Positions 41,801-51,149 of a stretch of 64,000 nucleotides of DNA are shown piece by piece. Each line of letters begins with the position of its first letter. Within the stretch, counting starts at the first letter, position 1. Location of the stretch: NCBI GenBank assembly GCA_950097015.1, contig CATNEN010000039.1, forward strand, positions 7,332,501 to 7,396,500, given 5' to 3'. Below the pieces are notes generated by a model. The model saw nothing but the letters and a program-made list of their open reading frames with translations, ran no database searches and had not been told where the DNA came from. The stretch is from Macrostomum hystrix (taxonomy: Eukaryota; Platyhelminthes; Macrostomidae). The translations under genes and the position numbers were made by a program.

Positions 41801-44800
41801 AGATATTTTATCTTCATCCCAGATCATTTATCTTCATCCCAGATCCTCTTTCTCATCCCAGATCCTTTATCTTCATCCCAGATCCTCTATTTTCATCCCA
41901 GATCCTCCATATTCATCCCAGATCCTCTATATTCATCCCAGATCCTTTATCTTCATCCCAGATCCTCCATATTCATTCCAGATCCTCTATATTCATCCCA
42001 GATCCTTTATCTTCATCCCAGATTCTCTATTTTCATCCCAGATCCTCTATCTTCATCCCAGATCCTCTATTTTCATCCCAGATCCTCTATATTCATCCCT
42101 GATCCTCTATTTTCATCCTAGATTCTCTATTTTCATCCCTGATAATGTTTCCCGTCATTTTAGGCATCCGGTGAGGGTGCTTCGTCAGCGGCATCGAAAG
42201 CCAAGATTAGCGCTAGGCAGCAGGCGGCTTCGGCGGCATCTGAAGCGGCAGCCGAAGAGGCTGATTCAGCCGATGCCGAAAGCGAAGAAGACTTGGTGGC
42301 GTCGGAGGCTGTGCTGCCCGCCAATCAGCCGCAGCCGCTGCCACCGCCGGCGGATATTCGCTGCCTGTCCTACCAGCCGATGTGCCTCCTGCCGCTGTGG
42401 TTCGCCTTGCAGGCCGCCGGTTTCGACAATATTCAGGCGAGAGTCCGCAGCGCCGAGCAGACGGTCAAAGCGATGCTGGCCGCGTTGAAGACTTTGCCGG
42501 ATATTGAAGTGCTGGAACTGCCTTCCCTGTCTGACGACGATCTAGCAGACATCAAAGCCAACAGCAACCTGCTTGGCCAGCTTTTGAGCTTTCTAATTGA
42601 TTTTGAATTCGCGCCAACTGTTCTGCTATTTCGGTATTGTCCTCCGGAGCAGCGCCAGCACAAGCCGGTAGATTGCCAGGCGGCCGCTCCGGCCACCTCA
42701 AAGACGAAATCTGCTGCGAAAGGCGGCAGCAAGCCTGTTCGCGCTCCCTACGCTGTCTATGGCAAAAACAGCCCAGCGGGCGAGCAGAGCGAAGTTGTTG
42801 GAGAGACCGCAGAATCGGCCAGTCAGCCGACAGTTGAAGAGGCTCAGCGAGAACAGGAAGAGGTGCGGCTTTAAACCCAAAATTATCCTCAAATATTTTG
42901 TCGTCTCCCCAATTGAATATACACGTTGGTAGGCTTTAAGCCGATTAAGGGCGGACCATTTTTCTTTTTTTTCTGTATCTGCCAACATATTCAACCAATC
43001 ACCATGAAAATTCAGAACACTGGCTAAACTTTTCCGTTCCATCCGATGAGAAAACTTCCAGAATAAAAGAACATCGGCATCGTCGAGATATTCAACGATT
43101 CTCGTCGAAGTGTCTGGTGGCAAAGAAACAAATTTAGGAAAAAATATTCTGCTTACAAAATTTCATCATGTAAAATTGTTGTCTACTATTGTTAAATATT
43201 TAGGATTAATTCAATTGCTACTTTTTTTAACCAATGTGAATAATGTGTATATTCCCCAGGGGGGGATATAGCGTGGTCTTTCTCCAGGGGGGGGGTATAG
43301 CGCGGTCTTTCCCCAGGGGGGGATATAGCGTGGTCTTTCCCCAGGGGGGATATAGCGTGGTCTTTCCCCAGGGGGGGTATAGCGCGGTCTTTCCCCAGGG
43401 GGGATATAGCGCGGTCTTTCCCCACGGGGGATATTGCGCGGTCTTTCCCCAAGGGGGATGTAGCGTGGTCTTTCCCCAGGGGGATATAGCGTGGTCTTTC
43501 CCCAGAGGGGATATAGCGCGGTCTTTCTATTGTCTATCCAAGCGAAACCATTTTGTCCAAACTCAAACTCAAGCGGCTGGTGCTCGTGTAGTGCTCTATT
43601 TTTTGGGCTTTCGGGTATCTCTCATTTATAGCCAATCTGAACCCTCCCCAGCTCTGCCATTGGCTGAGGCTTTTAAAGCTCTCTCATTGGCTGGGATGAA
43701 TTCGCGGACGGAAATTCCGCATGTGTGCCACAAGAACGGTGGAAAAACCGTGGAAATACCGGCCAATGGCTTCTCTAGCACAAACACTAGCAGACATCCT
43801 TAGCGCCAAGCCTTAAGTTAATTAACTAGATAGGACTAAGCTAGGCCATAAAGCGGCTATAGCTAACTTGTCAAGCAGACAAACCTGGTATCTAGTGACT
43901 CACTTATACAATATATTTTATCATGTAGCACGCACATGCACAGCCAGAACATAGCAATACGCAAAGGTTTAACAAGCTAGTGCACTACAATCAGCGAATC
44001 CAAAAAGCCAAACTTGGCAAAAAATTACATCCAAAAAAGACGTCCCTAAAATTTTCAATATTTTTTTCTTTTTTTCACCACAAAAATTGTAAAGATTATC
44101 AACCAGGAAATCCCAACTCGATTCCCCGCAAATCTCACCGCAGATTCGGCAGCAGGAGCTGACTGAGCGCCGGCTGCTCGGCGAGAACCGCTGGCTGACG
44201 GACAGCCTTCGCTCAGCCCTGCCGCATCTGCAGTCGCTGTCGGTCGCCCAGCTGCCATCAGCTTCATCAGCTGCAGGATGCGGCTTTCGCTACTGCATCC
44301 GCTTCTGTCCGTTCGAGACCGCGGCGGACTGGCTGCCGGAGCACGTCGACGGCCTCTCCGAGGAGCTGGAAAACTCGCTGCGCCTGCTGGATTCGACCCG
44401 GCGAGCCAGGACTGAGTTCCTCAGGCTTGCCGGCTGCTCCGAGGGCCGCCTCCAGTACATCGACATGCCCGACTGGCCCGGACTGGGCGGCCTGCGCTAC
44501 AAGCTCAGAGCCGAGGATTTCGGCGACGAGGCCGACGTGGCAGAGACGCCGAATGGACACGACGACGGGGATCAGAAGGTTGGCCTTCCCTAGTCTGGCC
44601 ATCGCGTATATTCCAAGATCCACAGTTCAGATCCCAAAATTTTCCCAGATCCTTAAATCTTTCCAGATCCCCAAATCCTTCCATATCCCAAAATCTTTCC
44701 AGATCCCAAATCTTTCCAGATCCCCCAATCCTTCTAGATCCCAAAATCTTCCTAATCCCCAAATCTTTCCAGATCACCAAATCTTCCAGATCCCCAAATT

Positions 44801-45585
44801 TTTCCAGATCCCCGAATCCTTCTAGATCCCCAAATCTTTCCAGATCCCCCAATCCTTCTAGATCCCCAAATCTTCCTGATCCCCAAATCTTTCCAGATCA
44901 CCAAATCTTCCAGATCCCCAAATTTTTCCAGATCCCCGAATCCTTCTAGATCCCCAAATCTTCCTGATCCCCAAATATTTCCAGATCCCCAAATGGTCCA
45001 GATCCCCAAATCTTTCCTGATCCCAAAATCTTTCCAGATCCCCAAATCTTTCCCAATTCCCTAATCTTCACAGTTCTATTCAGTCGTAATTTCCGCTATA
45101 AATTTCAGCCTCTGGTGGCGGCCAACGAAGCCACCACCGACTCCGCCACCGCCGCGGCTCAAGAGGAAGAAGAGGACGCCGTGAATCGCGACCTCGCCGC
45201 CGCGGTTCGCTCCACGGACGCCGGTTTCGCCTGGTGCTCGGAGCTCGGCTGCATCCGCTGCGGCCTAGTGCCCGAGGACGCCGACTTGCCGACGCTGGTC
45301 CGTCGTGTCCTGGAAGCCGGCGCCGCCGCAGCTGACGCCAGGCTCTGCGCCCGCCGTCTGGACGCGCTGGTGCGCCGGAGAATCGCCGAAGCCGAGATGG
45401 CCCTGCGTAGGGAGCAGCAGCGGCGGCTTGCCGAAGCCGGCGCCCTACGGCAGGTGCCGTTCCTGGACTCTGTGGTCAACTGGCTGTCGCCGCCTGCCAA
45501 GGAGGAGGCCGGCAGCGGCGCCACCTTCTCGTTGCAGAGCGGCCGGCTGACTTCAACCGAGCTCACCTACAAGTACAAGATGCAG
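38710..45585 (+). CDS. PDXDC1: Pyridoxal-dependent decarboxylase domain-containing protein 1
   Basis: Six exons, all phase 0: 38710-39255, 40054-40308, 40857-41228, 42164-42862, 44144-44578, 45109-45585, giving 928 codons. The N-terminal region is helical and charged (MFKDLERTLMESTKGIDEMN). The decarboxylase-like fold follows with KPPVIYLHPTATRTLLDYL, TPLFVHAMCGTRATGSYDRL, RIWLHVQGFKLAQLAL and CLLPLWFALQAAGFDNIQAR. The C-terminal block EAGALRQVPFLDSVVNWLSP is a strong PDXDC1 signature. The lysine that binds PLP in group II decarboxylases (NPHKW) is replaced (EFDHW), so it is probably not a catalytic decarboxylase. Exon 4 begins with a low-complexity Ala/Glu/Ser insert. After 45585 the donor GTGAAT can be used, or the frame reads through eight codons to TGA at 45609; the true 3' end is unresolved. 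Confidence 0.93.
39256..39955. repeat. 36-bp minisatellite in PDXDC1 intron 1
   Basis: About 19 units of 36 bp, core GCCTGAAGTTTCTAGGTTTA then TTTCTTAGACTCCTAG. It begins at the splice donor itself: GCAG|GTAGGTTTATTTCTTAG is already repeat sequence. Confidence 0.94.
40364..40701 (+). mobile_element. tRNA-derived SINE, copy 2, in PDXDC1 intron 2
   Basis: Same family as 13280-13620: head AACGCGTTCGCCTCTCGC, B box AGCTCGATTCC, body GGGGCGCAGCCGCGGAGAG, tail (TTA)n. Perfect 10-bp duplication ATCCCATTCT flanks it (40354-40363 and 40702-40711). It starts 55 bp after the splice donor. Confidence 0.92.
41505..42145. repeat. 20-bp minisatellite in PDXDC1 intron 3
   Basis: About 32 units of CATCCCAGATCCTCTATTTT with variants TATCTT, TATATT and CTTTTT. 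It ends about 18 bp before the 3' splice site and is pyrimidine-rich. Confidence 0.94.
42863..43244. other. PDXDC1 intron 4, left part
   Basis: Unique intron sequence. No exon recognised. Confidence 0.5.
43245..43530. repeat. 27-bp G-rich minisatellite in PDXDC1 intron 4
   Basis: About 10 units of 27 bp, core ATAGCGTGGTCTTTCCCCAG, each with a run of four to nine G. Run length varies from unit to unit. Confidence 0.93.
43531..44143. other. PDXDC1 intron 4, right part
   Basis: Unique intron sequence with three ATTGGCTG-type CCAAT motifs near 43635-43690. No exon recognised. Confidence 0.45.
44625..45075. repeat. 17-19-bp minisatellite in PDXDC1 intron 5
   Basis: About 25 imperfect units around AGATCCCCAAATCTTTCC. 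Unit length varies by a base or two, and a block of about 120 bp is itself duplicated (44715-44860 and 44835-44960). Confidence 0.9.
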
Positions 45586-45689
45586 GTGAATGGCGGTCCC
45601 GGGCTGTGACCCCTGAGCCACGGACTTAAATTGGCATAAGACTCTTTGGTAATAGCACTCTCCTGTGTGTTTAGTTTTTACTTCAAGTC

Positions 45690-46455
45690 TTGCTGCAATC
45701 ACTGCAAATGTCTAGTTCAGAGGCACTGTCTGGTTGCAATCATGTAACCACTGTAGCAGCCTAGTTGCAGTCACTATGACAGTCAGGTTGTCAGTCTGGT
45801 TGCACTCACTGTGACAGTCAGGTTGTCAGTCTGGTTGCGATCACTGTGACAGTCAGGTTTCAATCACTGTGACAGTCAGGTTTCAATCACTGTGACAGTC
45901 AGGTTTCAATCACTGTGACAGTCAGGTTGCAATCACTGTGACAGTCTGGTTTCAATCACTGTGACAGTCAGGTTGCAATCACTGTGACAGTCAGGTTTCA
46001 ATCACTGTGACAGTCAGGTTGCAATCACTGTGACAGTCAGGTTTCAATCACTGTGACAAGCTGGTTGCAATCACTGTGACAGTCAGGTTGCAATCACTGT
46101 GACAGTCAGGTTTCAATCACTGTGACAGTCAGGTTTCAATCACTGTGACAGTCAGGTTTCAATCACTGTGACAGTCAGGTTGCAATCACTGTGACAGTCA
46201 GGTTGTCAGTCTGGTTGCGATCATTGTGACAGTCAGGTTGCAATCACTGTGACAGTCAGGTTTCAATCACTGTGACAGTCTGGTTGCAATCACTGTGACA
46301 GTCAGGTTGCAATCACTGTGACAGTCAGGTTGCAATCACTGTGACAGTCTGGTTGCAATCACTGTGACAGTCAGGTTGCAATCACTGTGACAAGCTGGTT
46401 GCAATCACTGTGACAGTCAGGTTGCAATCACTGTGACAAGCTGGTTGCAATCACT
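45690..46455. repeat. 23-bp minisatellite, left array
   Basis: About 33 units, core GGTTGCAATCACTGTGACAG then TCA. Main variants are TTTCAATC/TTGCAATC and TCAGG/TCTGG. The unit contains the palindrome TCACTGTGA. It lies 3' of the last certain PDXDC1 exon. Confidence 0.95.
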
Positions 46456-46521
46456 AATTTATTGCTGGTTTGTTGTGTTTGTTCGAGTGAAGCTTTATTC
46501 AATTACCTTTTTTTATTTAAG

Positions 46522-46588
46522 TGCCTCCGAAGCAGATTTATTTCCACATGGTGACATTTTCAAATTCATTTACCGGAAGGGCTGCAAA
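46522..46588 (+). CDS. Possible small exon between the two 23-bp arrays
   Basis: A 67-bp segment bounded by TTATTTAAG| with a T-rich tract and |GTAGGT. One frame is open (ASEADLFPHGDIFKFIYRKG). That frame does not match the phase-0 donor at 45585; in phase 0 the segment closes after ten codons (CLRSRFISTW stop). It could be an alternative PDXDC1 3' exon, an exon of another gene, or chance. Confidence 0.25.
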
Positions 46589-46929
46589 GTAGGTTTTGCG
46601 TGCACTTTTCTGATTATCTGTTTAGAAGTTGATGTTCTAGTTTTGGTTTCCGTGTCCTCTTTGCTTCTATTTTTACCTGGTCGCCTTTTTTCTTGCTTAT
46701 CAGAACAAAACTCTACAAATATTTGCAGCTGAATTCTTTTCACAAAGTGTTTTGTTTAAAAAATGTTTCTTTAGTAACTAACAAAAAATGAAATTTAAAA
46801 CACAAAATGTCACGTCGTATTAAGCACCAATGAAGGTTTAGATTGATTGCTCGTATTATACCTAGCCGAGTTGGACCATATGTTCAGTCAGCTCCAAAAA
46901 CAGCTGTTCAGTCCATGGACAGTTAGTTT
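46589..46929. other. Unique spacer between 23-bp arrays
   Basis: AT-rich single-copy sequence. Nothing else supported. Confidence 0.5.
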
Positions 46930-47905
46930 TTATTTCAAGTCTGGTTGCAATCACAGTAACAGTCAGGTTGCAATCACAGTAACAGTCAGGTTGCAATCAC
47001 AGTAACAGTCAGGTTGCAATCACAGTGACAGTCAGGTTTCAATCACTGTGACAGTCAGGTTGCAATCACAGTAACAGTCAGGTTGCACTCACTGTGACAG
47101 TCTGGTTGCAATCACAGTAACAGTCAGGTTGCAATCACAGTGACAGTCAGGTTTCAATCACTGTGACAGTCAGGTTGCAATCACAGTAACAGTCAGGTTG
47201 CACTCACTGTGACAGTCTGGTTGCAATCACAGTAACAGTCAGGTTGCAATCACAGTGACAGTCAGGTTTCAATCACTGTGACAGTCAGGTTGCAATCACT
47301 GTGACAGTCAGGTTGCAATCACTGTGACAGTCAGGTTGCAATCACTGTGACAGTCAGGTTGCAATCACAGTAACAGTCAGGTTGCAATCACAGTAACAGT
47401 CAGGTTGCAATCACAGTAACAGTCAGGTTGCAATCACTGTGACAGTCAGGTTGCAATCACTGTGACAGTCAGGTTGCAATCACTGTGACAGTCAGGTTGC
47501 AATCACTGTGACAGTCAGGTTTCAATCACTGTGACAGTCATGTTGCAATCACTGTGACAGTCAGGTTTCAATCACTGTGACAGTCAGGTTTCAATCACTG
47601 TGACAGTCAGGTTTCAATCACTGTGACAGTCAGGTTTCAATCACTGTGACAGTCAGGTTTCAATCACTGTGACAGTCAGGTTTCAATCACTGTGACAGTC
47701 AGGTTGCAATCACTGTGACAGTCAGGTTTCAATCACTGTGACAGTCATGTTGCAATCACTGTGACAGTCAGGTTTCAATCACTGTGACAGTCAGGTTTCA
47801 ATCACTGTGACAGTCAGGTTTCAATCACTGTGACAGTCAGGTTTCAATCACTGTGACAGTCAGGTTTCAATCACTGTGACAGTCAGGTTTCAATCACTGA
47901 CAGTC
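46930..47905. repeat. 23-bp minisatellite, right array
   Basis: About 42 units of the same family as 45690-46455, with an added subtype CACAGTAACAG not seen in the left array. A block of several units around 47030-47160 repeats at 47160-47280. Confidence 0.95.
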
Positions 47906-48529
47906 TGGTGGGCAAACACGCACACAGCAGGTAATCTCATAGGAGCCAAGAATTCTTTGTAATTCACTTATTTGATGGCGAGAACTTTCCTCACTCGTCA
48001 GGTAGCAGTGCAAAGATATCCAGAATTTTCTCACCATGAGGTACTTTTTCATGTCCTAAAATGCCTTGTTTTTTATTTTTTTTCTTCAAGTATAAATTAT
48101 TACCTGAAAGGTCCCATTATTACCTGAGCGTTCTAAAAGTTGGTATGCTTCTTCAGTGTCTGAACCCTTAAAAAAAGATATTGTCAATTTTTTTTAGATT
48201 TATCCTAAAGTAGTCGAAAAAGTTTGTCTCGCTTTTCTGTGATCACAAAATGTTCATTTTGTCAGCGTGTTTGAAAATAAAGGTACGCTTGGCTTCGGAT
48301 AGCATTACGCATTCAACTGGGATGGTAGATTTTTCATCGATGTGTTCGGCAGAAATTCTTTGCTTACTACTTTAAGTATTGGTATTGGAAACCGCTTTTT
48401 GTATTCTTTTTTTGTGCGAAACTAATCTCTAAAATAGTTAATTTCTTAGCGACATTTGGCTACACATTGCATCTACAGAATCAAAGCTTTCTTAAATCAT
48501 AAAAATACATTTACTAAAGAATCGCAGCA
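47906..48529. other. Intergenic, no gene seen
   Basis: Single-copy AT-rich sequence between two arrays. Nothing supportable. Confidence 0.5.
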
Positions 48530-49877
48530 AGAATCGAAGCTACAAGTACATAATCCAGCAGGAATCGAAGCTACATAATCCAGCAGAAATCAAAGACACA
48601 TAATCCAGCAGGAATCGGAGCTACATAATCCAGCAGGAATCGAAGCTACATAATCCAGCAGAAATCAAAGACACAAAATCCAGCAGGAATCGAAGCAACA
48701 TAATCCAGCAGGAATCAAAGACACATTATCCAGCAGGAATCAAAGACACATAATCCAGCAGGAATCGAAGCTACATAATCCAGCAGGAATCAAAGACACA
48801 TAATCCAGCAGGAATCAAAGACACATAATCCAGCAGGAATCAAAGACACATAATCCAGCAGGAATCGAAGCTACGAGTACATAATCCAGAAGGAATCGAA
48901 GCTACATAATCCAGCAGGAATCGAAGCTACGAGTACATAATCCAGAAGGAATCGAAGCTACATAATCCAGCAGGAATCGAAGCCACATAATCCAGAAGGA
49001 ATCGAAGCTACATAATCCAGCAGGAATCGAAGCTACATAATCCAGAAGGAATCGAAGCTACATAATCCAGAAGGAATCGAAGCTACATAATCCAGAAGGA
49101 ATCGAAGCCACATAATCCAGCAGGAATCGAAGCTACATAATCCAGCAGGAGTCGGAGCTACATAATCCGGAAGGAATCGAAGCTACATAATCCAGCAGGA
49201 ATCGAAGCTACATAATACAGAAGGAATCGAAGCTACGTAATCCAGAAGGAATCGAAGCTACATAATCCAGCAGGAATCGAAGCTACGAGTACATAATCCA
49301 GCAGGAATCGAAGCTACATAATCCAGCAGGAATCGAAGCTACATAATCCAGAAGGAATCGAAGCTACATAATCCAGAAGGAATCGAAGCTACATAATCCA
49401 GAAGGAATCGAAGCCACATAATCCAGCAGGAATCGAAGCTACATAATCCAGAAGGAATCGGAGCTACATAATCCAGAAGGAATCGAAGCTACATAATCCA
49501 GCAGGAATCGAAGCTACATAATACAGAAGGAATCGAAGCTACATAATCCAGAAGGAATCGAAGCTACATAATCCAGCAGGAATCGAAGCTACATAATCCA
49601 GCAGGAATCGAAGCTACGAGTACATAATCCAGAAGGAATCGAAGCCACATAATCCAGAAGGAATCGAAGCTACATAATCCAGAAGGAATCGAAGCCACAT
49701 AATCCAGAAGGAATCGAAGCTACATAATCCAGCAGGAATCGAAGCTACATAATCCAGAAGGAATCGAAGCCACATAATCCAGAAGGAATCGAAGCTACAT
49801 AATCCAGCAGGAATCGAAGCTACATAATCTAGAAGGAATCGAAGCTAAATAATCCAGAAGGAATCGAAGCTACATAA
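48530..49877. repeat. 25-bp minisatellite
   Basis: About 53 units, core ATAATCCAGCAGGAATCGAA then GCTAC; CAGCAGG and CAGAAGG alternate, and a GAGTAC extension occurs in some units. Left units have AAAGACAC, right ones GAAGCTAC. A SINE sits in its right end, after which a partial unit remains (50200-50222). Confidence 0.95.
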
Positions 49878-49883
49878 ACACAG

Positions 49884-50196
49884 GCTAGGCTATGGGATTG
49901 TAGCCTAGTGGTTTGAGAGTCGGAATCACGACTTGAAGGTCGGGTGTTCGATTCCTGACTCCACTGGAACAGTTTGTGTCCTTTAGCCAGACATTTGAAA
50001 TGTACATTGCTTCAGTTCACTCAGCTGTTAAATGGGTACCAGCATCAGCTGGGGCAATTGAAGGTCGGTGTGGCACCCCCAGTCCATGGACTGAACAGCC
50101 GTACGCAGCCTTCAGATGCGCCGAGCATTAGCTGCGGCTGGGCTGTCGGCTGCACATCTGGCCCAATTGGGGCTGGTGTGATCAATAAAATTAATG
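49884..50196 (+). mobile_element. tRNA-derived SINE, second family, inside the 25-bp array
   Basis: A box TAGCCTAGTGGTTTGAGAG, B box GTTCGATTCC, then a body with TTTGTGTCCTTTAGCCAGAC and CACTCAGCTGTTAAATGGGT, a block I recall from widely distributed marine-invertebrate SINEs. It ends near AATAAAATTAATGG. Short ACACAG copies flank it (49878-49883 and 50198-50203), and minisatellite resumes afterwards. It is a different family from the SINEs at 13280 and 40364. Confidence 0.85.
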
Positions 50197-50222
50197 GACA
50201 CAGCAGGAATCGAAGCAACACA

Positions 50223-51149
50223 GTCACAGCCTGGAATCGCAGGAAAGGAATTTGTTGAACTATTGAGTGTGCAATTCGTCTATTATGTGCAAAGACACAA
50301 AAGAATGTCAAAGTCATGACATACTCTGTGCCAGCATAATCTGCCGCAACTCAAAGGGGAAGCGGGTAGAAAATTTTAGAACTACTCGCAGAGCACAGTT
50401 TGCGCAGCTTCAATTAACTAGAATCAAGAAGAAATTAAATCTAAGCTGCAGTACGAGAGATACACCTGATGCAGGGCTACCTTTAGCTTAAGCACGTGGC
50501 CTCACCGCCTGAGGCAAGGCGCATTTTTTAACACAGCTCCTCATTCATTGAATTAAACTTCATTTCATTCATTCGTTTATCATTTGCACCGCAGAATGCA
50601 GTTGTGCCCTCTCCAAAATGCAAACAGTGCACAATGATACGCGCGGGGCCTTTAAATTGTATTGTCGTAGATTTTTATTTAATTATTCGCGATGACAAAT
50701 TATCAAAAGCCTTTGAATGGACATTTCGGTTGGAATTGTGTGGGGCACAATAGCACTATTCTCTTCCTAATGGGTTTTGTTGCTGGGGTCTCAGCGCCTA
50801 GCTCCCACACCCACACATTCAGTCAACAGCTAACCAGCCTGCCTTCAAGTTGTTTTCTATCCACTTGTGAATCTTCAGTTTTTGTTGCTTTGCTTTTCTA
50901 CTTTTTCTGACCTCTGTGAATGCTGAGTTATTGTGATGCCACTTACAACCCCCGTCTTGTCTTCTGCCTCACACCACCTGCTGTGCGCGTGCCAAAGATT
51001 AGCAACTCCATGTAGAATAGAGCAGGTGGGCGAGTCTCTTGGAACTGCCATGGTTCGAATCTTTTTTATTGGTCACATATGCACAAATGCGTTTCTAAAT
51101 TAGTACAACTATATGTCCACAAATAGCTATTGTTCTAGAATCTCGTTTA
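50223..51149. other. Intergenic, no gene seen
   Basis: Single-copy sequence with short chance frames only. Confidence 0.5.

Noticed and set aside
41303..42121. 272-codon Ser/Ile/Pro/Phe repeat frame
   Set aside because: Reading of the 20-bp array in PDXDC1 intron 3; flanking exons splice in phase over it.
48530..49877. CRISPR-like array
   Set aside because: Units are contiguous and repeat throughout with no unique spacers, in a eukaryotic setting. The same applies to the other arrays.
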